The notes under the pieces: model-generated | The model's input: the letters and a program-made list of their open reading frames with translations, nothing else | What the model was told of the DNA's origin: nothing | Database searches by the model: none | Translations under genes and position numbers: made by a program | Assembly (NCBI RefSeq): GCF_031877795.1 | Contig: NC_133954.1 | Location: forward strand, 7,779,256 to 7,843,255 | From: Strix aluco | Lineage: Eukaryota > Chordata > Aves > Strigiformes > Strigidae | Length of the DNA stretch: 64,000 bases | Direction of reading: 5' to 3' | Shown: piece by piece, positions 1-21,100 of the stretch | How positions within the stretch are numbered: position 1 is the first letter of the stretch | Layout of the letters: each line of letters starts with the position of its first letter

Positions 1-3000
1 TAATACTTCTGTATCCAAATAATGTGACTAGTAAGTGTGAAAGCGTTTTAATTTAAAATGGCACTGCTCTTTTGAAAGGGTTGAGCTACACTTGCATTCT
101 GAATTCACATAGGTTTTAGCTGTACTAGAAATTTCTACCTGATGAGTAGAAAGGAAGCAGGGAAGCTGGCGCTCCGGTTTTGGTTAGAAATTTGGGTGGT
201 AGCCAGACTGTAACGTGTCCCAGGTTTGGCCTAACATTGGAGCTGTATTTAATTAATCCCTCCAACCTGCAACCACTGTCTTATTCCTGTTCTGAGGGTA
301 GTTTCTTCAACAACTACTTGGCCTAGTTTGAAATTGGTGCATTATCTTAAATAATATAAATTATTTATTGATGTACGTGGTTGTTTTCCCCACTTGTAAA
401 CTGCCTGCAAATCTGGTTGCCGCAGGACTCCATGGAGCTGCTGGATTGCAGCTTCCAACCAAAAGGCATCCTGGATCCTTAAAAACCTCAGATTGTTGAT
501 GCATATGCAAAATGGCATTGCCTTTAATTATAACACGGTTATAATCTTTTTCTTAACTTTTACTGTCTCTAACTGTAGTTTGAGAGAAGTCTTGTTTTAG
601 GGAAAAGAAAAATTCAAATTTCAAGGTACTCAAACTTTCTCCTTGAAGTTGGTTTTCTATATAGTGGGCTATATACCAAAATGGCAGAGTGGACAACCTG
701 TTCATGCCACACAATACCTCTTGATTGTATCCATTAAAAAGCTGCTGTTAAGCTGAGATCTGTCTGCTTTTAAGCTGAAAAGGGGAAGAAAAAGAAGTTT
801 TGGAGGTTGTCTCGCGTGAAGTTACAGGTCTTGTGTTGTAAAGGAAGTGTGCAGATTATTTGTGATGCTTGTATAAGGTGTGTGGTATTTCAGTGCTGCA
901 GGGTTAGCTGGGGCTCAGATTCCCCCACGTGTTAGGTGCTGTATACTTTTGGAAGAATAATTTTGTCTTGGTGCCTTGTGAGCTATATTAAGGTTGCGAG
1001 CACTTCTTACTGTACCAAGCTGGAAGTGAAATCTAGTACAAGTGTCTAGTAAACAGAAACAAAAGAATAGTATTCTGTTCCTGTCTTGAAAGGCTGTGTT
1101 ATAACAAAGATGGACTATAATGGATGGCTAATAAATTAATGCGTTTTTAATGTTGGACGTTGACTATCGCAATATCTTTTTTTCATAGTATTCACTTTTC
1201 GTGCAAGAAGTAGGTGAGCTGCAGGAAAGCCCCAAGCTCTTCCTCTTTTTCCTTATGGTGTGTGTAAAACTTCTGTGGCAAATGCACGGATTTGTGAATT
1301 GTGGAATGGGTAGTTTTTTAAAGGAATTTTTTGGTGCTTTATGGCTATCTGGGAAGAGTGGTGTTCCCCCTCACTTCCAGATGTTAACAAAGTAATAAAT
1401 TGATACAGTGCTGTCTTTGTGTCTGTAGACAAATCACCCTTGTGCCTGCAGTGCTTCTAGACTTGCCAACCTACAACGAAGTGAATGAGACCAGCAGCTG
1501 TCAATTTTCAGAGCTAATATTGATAACTTTTCTATGGGCAGCAATTAAACTGGTTACAAAAAAAAAAAAAAAAAAATTAGGCCACTATCACATTGACCAG
1601 GAGTGGCAGGGTCATCGCTGGTTGTGGAGTGCCCCGAAGTGCCTCTTCTGTCCTTTTACGGGAGCCACCAGAAACATCCAGGCAGGAAGAATGAGCAGTT
1701 AAGTGTTACATCTGTGGAGCTGGCAGCCCCTCTGCGATGGCAGGCGAACAGCTGTAGGCCAGGCAGGGGTCAGTGGCTCACAGGGAGCCTTGATCGGCAG
1801 AAATGACTCTGCAGCCACTTCACTTACTACAAAAGCTGGAAGAAGCAGTGTTTTTCTTTACATCAGTGTCTGCTTCTGGTGGATGCTGGCCAGAAGTCAA
1901 ATCGTACGGCCTTGGCACAGGTTAGACGAAAATACGAAATAGCCAGACTGTCAGGCTGGTCCCTTTCTGAGGGCAAACTAAGGACGCGTAATTTAAAGTC
2001 GTTAACCTGAATACGTTCCCTTGGTCTGTGCTGATTTCAGGACATCTGTTGAGCCACAGTTGGGGCAGGTAATTGTGCTAGCACTCTCTGTCATAAATTG
2101 TTCTAATTTTAGTACAGATAATGTGAAGAAATGCACGATGGTTTTTTTTTTTTTTTAGAAGTAGCAGAAGCATTGTAAGAAGTGTTGCTCCCACATACAC
2201 ATGCTTCCTCCACCTACACGTTTGTCTGCAAGTTGTTTGTACTTTTTTCTGGGTTTGAACTTTTAATATTCGGAGGCTTGCAAACCTGTCTTGTATGATC
2301 TTTGATTGCTAAGTGTTGCATGCCCCTCAGGTCCATTCTGTGCTTGTAATACAGTTATTCCTCAGTTTATGTCTAGATAGGCTGCTTCAAAAATTGCTTT
2401 GAAGCTGTGTATCCTTTTTACATTTTAATCAGAACCTGTATTGCTCCCTTTTGTAGTATGGCTGAAATTCATTTTGTGAGCCCAAGCTGTTTTAGCAGCT
2501 TTGAAAAAAGTGGATTTACCTTTAAAAAGAAAAAATGCAAAAATAAAAACACCCAAATGCTGCTTTCTTACATTTGGGATTAGAAATTTAAGGGGAAAAA
2601 AAAAATCTATTGAAATATTTCGGACAGTATTTAAACTTATCGTGTCAGAACTGTCAGTAGTCTGGTAATGCGTTGATGGCATTAAGTGTATGAGGAGGGC
2701 TTTGCTTTACCAGCTGTTTGACTGTTAAATAATGTTGTTCGAAAGTTGCGGGTCCCTTGAGGGTAGCAGGCGGTGTATTCAAAGTGAAAGTAGGTTACCG
2801 ATTCTGCAGAGTGAAGTGGTTTTAAGACCAAATAGCTTTGATAACTCAGAAAAAGCCCCTTTGTTGTTTTTATTTGAAGTGGTACTGTGTTCGTACAGAG
2901 TGGTTTATTATACAGAATATTCCTTAAATGAGCAGAGGTGAAATGATGGCAGGATATGTAAAGAGAATATTTTGACATTCAGTAAATGGGGGGTGGAGGT

Positions 3001-5020
3001 AAAGCTTCCTTTTCATGACAAGCTTTTTGCTTTTCCTGGCTATCTAGCAGCAGCATTCTGATAGCCTTCCTGATTTACTTGTGCAACTTGAGATGCTTAA
3101 TACGCTGAGGAAATAATCGGGTATCATTTTCTACATGACATAGTGATTTTTCTGAGCTTCTGAATAATTCATTATATTTTGTTAAAGGAAAAGCTAAACT
3201 GGATTTCATCGTGCCCACTGCTTTCGAAGGGCCTTCCTTGGGTATAGGGTTGTTAATTTTGGCTTGCAATCACAACCAGTTTATTATTTACTAGCTTTTC
3301 CATCTCAATATTACTTGTGATCACAAGCCAATGTTAACAGCCCATCTCCGCGTATTTCCTGGCCCAGCTGGGTCTTGGCGCTCCTCTTCCTGCCTCACCT
3401 CTGGAGCTGGGAAGCTGGGACCTGTCAGGCATCTTCAGGGTGCTTTTTGAGTCCATTTGGAAATACCAGAGAACCCTACCAGCTTAAAGTTAATTAAAAC
3501 AGATTCTTGAAATCAGATGACTGATTATCAGTCGGTGGCTTTCCCCGGTGTGTCACTTCACAAAGATTGTAGGGCACAGTTCAGTCTTCTTTATTATTCA
3601 AACCACCAAGACCATTGTTAGGTTCATCTCCTGTTCAATTAAATTCACTTCAAAGGGGGAAATTTCTGGTGGAAGACTGAAATAGAAACTAATAATACAT
3701 AAATTGTATCAAAACATGTTTGGATGGAAGTTACTGCATTGGTAGTGTGGAGACTATTTTAACTCAGTATGATGTGGAAGGAAATTTATCATAAAAATCC
3801 ATGTCTGTAACACTGCTTTAGGTTGGTTGTTTTTTATTGTTCCAAGAATACTAATAATAAAAATGGCCGTATGATTCTGCAAAATCCAAGTGTTTTATAC
3901 CTGTCTGCTAGATTTAGCCCAAGCTTATAGCCTTGTGGAAATTTTCACATTCTGATAGCGGGGATCCAGTTTTCTTCATATTTAGCTGCTCAATCCATCC
4001 ATTTTCTGTTAGGGCCCTTCTCTGTCCTCTAGTCCTGGGATGTCTCTTAGGCTTTGTCCATCCTTCTTCTCTTCTGCACCCTCTAGTTACAGGTTTAGCT
4101 CTGAGGATGCTGTTTGATCAGGAGTTCCAATGTATTTCTGATTTGATCTGCACAGCCAAAAATCCTGGCTTGATGTTGCAATACTGTGCTAGCAAAATGT
4201 AATTTTCCTGGTGGAAAATAGATGTGAGAGCATGATTACTTGTATTCATTAGGGATCACGTGGCATTTTTTGCAAGAGGAAGTAACAGTGTTCTGGTCAA
4301 ATTCCAACTTGGATAACTGCAAGTGAAATTTAGATGGGCAAATGTCATATTGTTTGGCTACCGCACTGAGGAATAAGTAGCTGGGGGAAGGGAGAATGAG
4401 ACAAAAGAATAAGTGCCTTAAATTAAGAGGCTGTATGAGGGATCTCTGAGGTGGAAACAAGCAGTGGACACGGTGTTCTTAATCTGATTTAGTGCTGCAA
4501 GTTGAAAATGTCTCCATTGAAATTCTTCATGCATATCTACATTAATGGAATGTTGTTGGGTATAATATGTCCCCTTTCTGGGTAAGGATGGGCTCCCTTT
4601 GGGAGATGCAGGAGAAGTATTTCTGTGTAGGTATGCACCTCGCTTGATGAGAGGCGGATGCGAGTGGGGCAGAGTCTTGGGGCCATCAGTGCTCCTGAGA
4701 GTCCAGCAGAAACACAGACCAGCATCTTGGCCCGGCGTTGAGGCGTGATCTTTGCCAGGCGGAGAATATTCCTTGCCTTGATTTCCATATCTCTGGAGTC
4801 TCGTACCAGTTCTGAGCCCCACAGAAGGCGCACGTATTTGTACCTAACTGCTAGTTTTGCTTGAGACAGTGCTATAGGACAGCACCCCCAGCAGATACAG
4901 CTCATAGATAATACACCCTGTGCTTGATCCCAGTTGTACAAACTCAAAACAGAAGAATTTGCTGATGATTTTAGTGATTTATTTTTTAATTGACTTTGTT
5001 TTCTCTGTTGTCTTTTATAG
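1..5020 (+). other. ZNF652: ZNF652 intron 1 (probable), no coding exon seen
   Basis: AT-rich sequence with no open frame I can tie to a known protein. It ends in a strong polypyrimidine tract and AG (5001-5020) just before the exon with the ZNF652 start codon, so it is read as the intron behind a non-coding first exon left of the window. It holds an A-run at about 1558-1576. A locally GC-richer block at about 4430-4950 has two overlapping minus-strand open frames of 134 and 136 codons that I do not recognise. Confidence 0.6.
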
Positions 5021-5259
5021 ATAAAATGCTCAACGGTTCATTGGCAACTTTCTCCAGAAGAATAATTACTACTGCTCTGCTCTTGCCATAATACCAGCAT
5101 TCTGTGACCTACACATCAGTGCTAAACACCAGCAGAAAATCATATTTTGTTCATTCTGTGTAGATGGAACAGGCATCGGTCTTGAAAGCCCATCCTGATT
5201 TAAAGCTGCTTACTTGGTTTTCTGGGATTAAAGGTGCTCAATGAATCAGGGCCCCCCAA
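5021..5259 (+). promoter_or_regulatory. ZNF652: ZNF652 5'UTR segment with three uORFs
   Basis: This is the 5' part of the first coding exon. It begins after the acceptor ending at 5020 and runs to the start codon at 5260. Three upstream AUGs open short frames: 5026-5091 (21 codons plus stop), 5164-5244 (26 plus stop) and 5241-5297 (18 plus stop). The stop of the second overlaps the AUG of the third, and the third runs past the main AUG in another frame. Such an arrangement usually lowers initiation at the main start. Confidence 0.7.
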
Positions 5260-12667
<7,408 letters not shown>

Positions 12668-15110
12668 CATCTTTGCTTCCTGCCAGCTGTTTTCCCATTT
12701 TATGCACATGGAAACATGCCCTCATGGAAGTAGTTGGTGAGGATCTTTGTCTTTCTCTTAGCCCCAGCAGATGGTCCTAATTTTTCCCTTGAATCAGTTA
12801 ACAAACAAGGAAATCCTGTTTTGGATCAGCAGTGCTCATTTGAACCTGGGAACCAACAGGACTTAAACCCAATTTGCTTGCGTTTTACTGGTGACTTTTA
12901 TAAATTTCAGATACTGAGACTTGTGGAATTTTATAATTTCATATCAGCTGATGAGGTATGCTTGCTTTTATATCCTGGACTTCTCCTCAAAGAGGAGATA
13001 GGCCTGGTTTTCTTTGTACTAATCGGAAAGGCTGTGAGATTAATACAGAGCATTAATTGTATCACTGTGTATCGTAATGGATTCTTTTCAGCTTTTGGTG
13101 CCGGCTATGGAGTGAGCCAGCCACGTATCACAGTATATTTGAGCATTATAAAGAAAGACAAAAAAATTTCTTGTTTGTGTAGCTCTCCTAACACACTCTT
13201 TATTTTACTACAGAAATTATTTTAGAGTTTTTTGTATAGACCTATTTAGTAGTCTGTTTCTAAAATGAAATGTATTTCAATAAGCGGTGTAATTTTTTCA
13301 GTGTAGCTGGACCTATGTTGTATAATAGATAAATTTTTATAATCATCAAAATGTGATTCTTAAAAGATGCATATAGCTTCTATAGTTAAAGTTATTCTTA
13401 CAACCATACAACTTAAAAGGTGCTTCAGAGAAGAAAGGAACCCAAGAGGTCTCTGGAAAGGTTGCCTCAAAAGTGATGTTGATTTCAGAACTTTACGTAA
13501 TTTATTTTAGTAGGGCTTTTTTTTTTTTTTTTTAAATCTTACGTTTCCCTCTTCACAGTTTCTCTTAAGCTTTTTGGACAAGGACGTTGGAATACCGTAT
13601 TCCTGCTCCACAGGTTTCCTTTAGTTCAGTTGGAGTGAGGTATGAGATGGGTTAGAAAGGGAGCCCCTTACATGTAGGGACCCACCAGTTCGGGAATAGT
13701 CACAAGAGATTTTTATAAATGAGAGATCTGACAGCAGAGAGGAAATCGAGTATCTCAAGTCAGCCAAGCATCTTTTCTCTTTATGTAAGAGAGCCAGGTT
13801 TAGTGGCTTTTCATGGTATGATTTTAAGTTGGGGATCATATCAAATGCTGCTCTTCAGATTGCTTTTTGGAATTCCTGGAGTTGTTAGGAGAGGGGAATT
13901 AAGTGAGATCATAAATGTGGTATTTCTGACTGGCTGATTGTAAGAGTGAGAAGAGAAGTTTGAATGAGACAATGGAGTTTCAGTTGCATTGTTAAGAAAA
14001 TGCTGATAGCACTGTATGTACCATGTGAAGCTCGATCCCATAAATGTAATGTGCATAAAATTATGGGATGATTCCTAGGGGTCGTAGTCATACTTTTGGC
14101 AAATCTAAGTTTTACAGTTGTAGGATAGGAAACTTTGAATTGTAGGCATGTCACTGTTTCATAATCCTGGGAGGCAATGAGGGGGAAATGACAAGTTAGT
14201 GCAGGGATGGTGGGCTGGAATGCCAAATGTATCTGTTTTAACCAGTGAGTAGCTGTTATTTTTTCAGGTTTGTATTTCTCTTCAACTAAAACTAAATATA
14301 GCAGCATTATGCAATCTAGGAACTTGTTGCCACCTTCAGTGAAGACAGAGGCCCAAGGCAATGTACTGTAAGTCCTCTTTTCCTTAAAATTCCTACTCTT
14401 CTGTGCTGCTTTTTAAATTAAATCCCACCAAACTCTACATCCAGAGATCCTCATAGGCAGATGTCGTACTTCCTATTCTGCTTGGTAATGAATTGGGCTT
14501 TTGTGGCTAATGTGATTAATTTTTTTTTCATGATAGCAGAAAAGGTGGAAATTCTTCCTAGCGTTACTTCCTCAAGGTTAATGCTGTTAAGCACTGTGTT
14601 TTGAAACACCATGTCCTCTGTTGAGCATCAGCTCCTTAGCTGGTGTTTTTCACCAATTTCTACCACCTAATCATTAATGTTGTTTTTTTCATAACAAGCA
14701 TAGGAAACTTTAGGAACCAGAAAGGGCAATTTTGGCCCAACAAACCTACTCATTTTTGACTGAGCTGAAACCCCTTCCAGCATTTCTGAAAAATAAACCA
14801 ATGTTTTTTAAATGTTTTCTCTATAATATTTATATACACCCTCTTACCTTCTAGAAGAAAAAGCCAGTTATGAATTTACACTCATGATGATGACTGTTGT
14901 ATTTGCTGTGGCTGGTCTGCCCTGGAGGTTCTATGCATTCCACGTCACATTTGCAACCTACATTTCTGTTGTGCCACTATTTTATGGTCAGGCCTGTTAT
15001 TAAATGATTTTTAAATGCTAAGAAATTCTTGGTAAATCAATTGTATTCCAATTTTGCAAAATGATTTTCTTCTCAATAAATTTACAGTATTAGGCTGCTA
15101 TTCAGAATTC
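12668..15110 (+). other. ZNF652: ZNF652 3'UTR (end uncertain)
   Basis: AT-rich sequence after the ZNF652 stop with no further exon. Canonical AATAAA hexamers lie at 14792-14797 and 15075-15080, with more at about 16911 and 18251. I cannot tell which is used; the end given follows the 15075 signal and may be too short. Confidence 0.45.
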
Positions 15111-18100
15111 TAAAATCTGGGACAGTTTTTTTCTATTACTTAGATCATAGCAATGATACACTTTGTATTTTTTCCTTCTGAGACATATGAACTTCCTTTC
15201 TGTGGAAGAAGATTAAACTATCTAACCCGCTTAACAGTCTGTCATAATGTGACATGATGTCAACAGATTCTCCTCGTTTTCTGGGACAAACATACCAAAA
15301 ACTGACATACTGGTCTAAAAGTGTTGCAGTGTAATATCTTACAAAGTACCTATTTCAGCACGAAAAGGAAAATGAGCGTTGCAAAAGGCAGGAAATTCAA
15401 GGTTGAGATTTGCTGTGGCTTCTCACTTCTGCTTAAATTTGCATTGCTGTGCAGACCTTCTACAGAGTTTGTGCAACGCAAAGGAACGTGTTCAGGTGTG
15501 TCCACTACTTGCTGCTTATGTTGACAAACTAAGCGTAATGTTTTCTATCAGCTTTACTGCATTTAGTAGGTTATGGGCTTGGTTTGTGTTGCTAAAATGC
15601 TTCCTTCAAGAAGAGCAAAGACAAATTAGACCAACTTTGGGTTTGGTTTGAATGTTTCTGAAAAGTGGGGCTAAATTCTCTCTGTTTTGTTTTTTTTTTT
15701 TTTCTTTCCTTCCTCTCCCCCAAAACAACCTACAGCCTAAGGCAAAGTTTTACTGAATTTTTAAGGGGGGATTCAACAGAATTAACACACGATCAGGAGG
15801 TCAGCATTCTAAGCAGTTTAAAGGACAGCATCTTTTCTGGAGAACTTTAAACTTCTAGTCCACCGGACAGTGCCTTATCCTTACTAAAGGCATCGGCTGC
15901 GTGATCTTGTTTGTTCAGTGTATTATCTCAGACTAACGTATCTATCTGGATAAAGGTGTGGTGATTATTTGTTTTGTATTGTCATGCCTGCCTGAATTAT
16001 TGACTCCCCTATTTACACAGCTCAGATACTTCTTAGATGACCTAATTTGTATTGCTGCTCACATCAAAAGTTACTGTCGCCCACTTTGTATTCCCAACCA
16101 AATCTTAAAATTGTGGACTTCCGAAAGAGCCCTTTGAGCTGAATTTAGGCTGTTATCACTGGGAAATTAGTTATCCAGACGGGCTGCATTGTTGAGATAT
16201 GTTTTTGTCTTTGCCCTGTTGTGTCTCTTGAGCATGTAATAGCTATTTTCAATTTATTGAGGAGAGGAGGTAGAGCTCAGGGTATGCAGTTTAAAAGGTA
16301 GTGCTTCCCTTTGACAGTTTTAGTCAGTTTTAGCCAAGTAAGTGACAGACCAAGTTTACCTCTGAGCTGAAAAGATTGATATTTTTGTAATGTATTTAAT
16401 CGGTTGCCTATGTCTTTTCCATTATAATGACCACGTGTGACCACAGTGGGATTAAGTACCTTTTTTTTTTTTTAGGAGTTTTGAGATACACTATTGTGCA
16501 GGGCTGTTTCTATTCATGCAAAAGGTAGTGTTGTGTTGATACTTTTTGGTTTGATTATTACTTGCAGAGGATGTAGGTCATGTGCCTTTGAGGATATGAT
16601 ACAAAACAATGTGCGACTTGCAGTGAGGCACTCAAGAACACTAATAATGTCAGACTTTTTTCACTCTTGGCACTTGCTCAGGGTCACAAAGTGTTTAAAT
16701 GATTATTTTATGGTTTCATATTTCTATTGACTAACAGTATTTAAAAAAAACAAACGAACATAATGTATTGCTCAACAAGACTTTTTTTACCTGCTAGCAA
16801 AGAACATCTCACTTGTAAATAGAAGATGGATTGAGTTTCTGGTTTTAGTGTTGGTTTTGGTCTTTAAACCTAGGAGACATGGCTACCTGAGAGATGATGC
16901 AGGTGAATTAAATAAACGCTTGCCCATTTTCACGACGAAATGAACTGACAGTTTTTTCCAGTCTAGTATGTACTATGCTATGATAAAGATATCCTAGAGT
17001 ATGTCAAGTTGGAAGGGACCCCTAAGGATCATCGAGTCCAACTCCCTCCTCCTCACAGGACCACCTAAAACAACCGTGTGACTAAGAGCGTCGTCAGGTG
17101 CTCCTTGAACTCTGGCAGGCTCGGTGCCCTGACCACCTCCTTGGGCAGCCTGTGCCAGTGACCAACCGCCCTCTCAGTGAAGAACCTTTTCCTAAGTCCA
17201 GTGTGAGTGATTCTTAATGGAAACGACTTTATTCTTGTATCTTATCTGCTTCTGAACTTTGAGCTCTACAGTTTGTCAGGAGTGACTATAAAAGTTTCAG
17301 CTCTCTGTCCTTACAGTCTGATGATGTTAATTTTTTAACGGGAATAATTTTTTTGTGTGTACTTTTTTTTTTTTGTTGTTGGCATAATACGTACTGCTGA
17401 GCAGAAGATTCATGTAGAGTTCAAGCTTGGACGTGATCTTCTGCATCCTGGCTAGAAAAGCATAGACTGGAGGTATGTGTACTTGTTAGAACCAATAGCC
17501 ACATGTCTTTGAAGGATGATATTTTTGTGTTAAAGACAGTGAGACTGGCAGTACATATTCTACTGAGTAATTATAGATAACCTTATAATGCACTACTTCA
17601 ACAATTTGGAGTTGCCATTTGACTTTTCAGAAATTAACATCATTAGCTACAAGCTCATCAGTTTGGAACTGATAAATACCGTAACTCTCTAGACTATATA
17701 GTAAATCTTCAAGTATTTCAAAAGTAGAAAAAAGGTACGTTGAAAATTAATGACTATAAGATGGTTTTGCTCTTTTACAGTTTAAATTTGAAAGCAGAAG
17801 TGTGACACTGCAAGTTTTGACAGGGGCATTAAGATTTAAACAGTCTTTCACAGCACATCACTTACCAGTTTCCATCAGATGAATTTGCCTTCTACCATGA
17901 TAGTTATTTTACTTGTATCTTGAAAACATTTTTGTAATATTTCACCAGTTGTTTTCTTTTGTAGAATGCTCTTTCCTGTCAATTCACAGTGTTCTCTTCA
18001 AAGGGTGCGGGTGGGGAAGAAGGAACACTCGTCTTCCCAGGGCTCGTGTGCACGTGAATGAAAGTTGGTAATTTTTTATGGGGATTGAAGGGTGTTCAAA

Positions 18101-21100
18101 ACAGGAATTAAACTCAAATTAGTAACTTTCACTGTTTTAGCAGACAGAAGGCAGTTTTTGAAGTAATCCAGCACTACTAAGTGGTATTGTCTTGCTGGCC
18201 TTGAAAGGTATAAATTAATTAATTTTTACACTTTAGTACATTATGCTAAAAATAAATTGCATAATATATTGTACATGTATTGGAGACATGGTAAAAGAAT
18301 TAAAATCCACCCTTAAAGAGAGAGGAGTTCAAAACAAAGGCAAGTATTTTGCTTTAGACACTAGAAAAAAAGTCAACCTTGGGGTTCACAGATGTCCTTA
18401 ATAAAGATTTTTATCCTGGCAGCCATAAGAAAATTTCACAGGTTTTAAGCTTCTAATATAATTCTGAATAAGAAATGAGAATTACATTAATTTCATTACT
18501 GCTTTCTGACCCACCAAGATAATTTCTGCCTGAGTTGACTGGTTCAAATTTATTCTAATGCCTAAGAAAAAGTTTGTCGTGGATCGCAGGGGGCGCCCTC
18601 TGATCTCAGAAATAATCAGTGCTTTTGTTGGACAATGCCACATTCTTCTGTCTCCTTAGCTCTGCCTTTTTAATTGAGGATGAAGATTTGAGAGGGATTT
18701 AGTGGTTTGGGGCTTTGGTTGTTTGTTTTTTTTTTTTTATTTTCCATTTTTAAAATTGGCCCTGTATTTTTTTTTTAAATAAATCCTCTTGCTTTCTCGA
18801 TCTGTTGCTGCTTTTACAGATTGGAATTAGCAAATATCTTCTGATGAAATGTCTCTGAATATTGGGAATAACTGCCTTTTGTACTGAGTCATGGCCTACA
18901 TATATGTACAGAGTGGATGTATTTTGCAATGTAGGCCATCTCTCTGTGTACTGAGAACTTACATACACAAGCACTGTAGTCAAAGGAGGCTGCCCGAGTA
19001 CAGCAGTTGGTCTAAATGTTATCAGTCTGTCCTTTTATTTCATCATATTGCTAAATATTTTCTTCATCCATGTCTTACTGATCCCTCTAATTTAGCATGA
19101 AAATGGGTGTGATACGGGGTTGCATTTGTAATTCTTACACAGTTTTCCATGGTCTAAGGCTCTTCACCATGTACTGCAGCATAAGAGCATTATAATGCAC
19201 AGTTTAAACACATTCCAAAGTGAGAAATTATGTAAAATTTTTCACCAGAAAGGAAACACAGCTTTTGTTTGAATTCCCTTTCCTGAAAAACCTGCCGAAC
19301 TCCTGGGCAGGGTGCGGAAGCAGACTAAAAGTCCCCTGTTGAAGTGATCTATTAATTATTATCTTTCACTTGGAGAACTCTGAACAGGGTCATTACTGTT
19401 TATTTTAATCAACCTATACAGCAGTGACAGAGTTCCCTTAGATATTTTTAATCTTGTTTCTGCACAAAGGAGAAATTTGTAATAACACTGATGCTGATCA
19501 GTTGTGGAGGTCTTTCCAAGAAACTACACATTTGACTTTTCCTGCACTAAGTGTGTGGTTTCCCAAAGGGTCATTGAAGCCTTTTAAGCTGAATTGGTGA
19601 GTTACAAAGTCTTGGCTTAAAGGTTAGTAGGGAAATACCCCTACCCTTTCAGGGACAGTAGGATTGCTTGGTTGTTCTGATACACCACTGAACTAATGTG
19701 CTTTCTGAGGATAAGAAGAGGCATTGAGGGCAAGAATGAAAATCTAATGAGCAGTTTAAAGATATACCCGCACGTAGTCTGTTCAGAGTTAACGCTGCTA
19801 AAATGATTACCCCTAAAGAGAAGCCAGTTATTGATCCTGCTGGACAGGTATGCCAGGTTCGTTAAAGTACAGGAATAAATCATGGTATGTCGCAGAAGGC
19901 TGCTGCTTCGGGGACTTTTTCATTCGTGTATCGCTTAAAAATAGAAGAAATACAATGGTGGGAATTTTTGTCTGTAGGAAAGCAGGAGGTTCTTCAGGTG
20001 AGCTGCCAGAGTTACATTTTGTTCCTGGTTTAGAGTGGAAGGCACAGGAATGAAACCATCCTAAGAGCAGAGATTTTGTTTCTCCTTGCTGTTTACCATG
20101 GTCCAGCTGGAAAAAATGGCTGGCAGTGTTCAGAGAGCCACTTGGGTGTTTCCAGACACGTGCAGGCTGTCTCGGGGTTTTTTCCCCCCTAAGACAACTG
20201 CAATTAACTTAATGTGTTAAAGTAGAAGTTTCAAGAAGTGCTGCGTCACTCTGGCTGACTTGCTGCTCATGGTGAGGTTACAGCCTCCTGCTGAGAGGGA
20301 TTTGGTGATGTTGCACCTTTCATTCTTCAACCAATTGCAAAATCAGTTGTGGAAAGATTTTTGGAAATTTGGGGGGGGTGTGTGTGTAGTTTGGGGTTTT
20401 TTTTGCTTGTGGTGTTTGGTGTATTTTTTTTGTTTAATGCAGCAATAACAAGATTTCTTGAGTAGCATGGAAAGGTTATGAAAATGAGTTGTTGCTTCAT
20501 TCAAAAGTCATAATGTAGCATGTTTCTCAGACATGCAGAGTAATGATTTCTTTCCTACATGAGAAGTTGCATAACATACTAAAAGAAGGGGGAAGGATGG
20601 GCATGTAGGGAGCTGAAATTTTCCAACTGTTTTCTCCTGAACCCCCATTGGAGTGAATGCATTTAGATTTCTGATGAGAGCCAATACCAGCAAGAAATAA
20701 AAGGAATTAGCAAAGTGAAGTCAGGAGAAAGCTGCAGCGTGACAGCCCTTTGTCACCAGTAACATTGAACTGAAAAAAAAACAGCGAGGATCTGTAATGT
20801 TGCTTGTATTGGACTTCTTGCTTATTTGACCTGAACAAAAGTGAGTGTGTTATGGCTAAGTGCTGTTTCTGTTTACAGTCTTAATTTTGCAATTTCATCT
20901 TCAGATTGCCTCAACTTTGTTTTGCCTGTAGTCTGGGAATAATAATCATGGGACAACTGATAGTGGAACGCAACTTTGTCCTCAGTCATTCACGTGTGCC
21001 GCTACCATGTGCTGCGTGTTCAAGGGGGATGTGCGAGTTAGAAACTATGGGATGTTGTGTTTCATGTCTCTGAATTGTGAGCTGCAAAATAATTCTGCAG

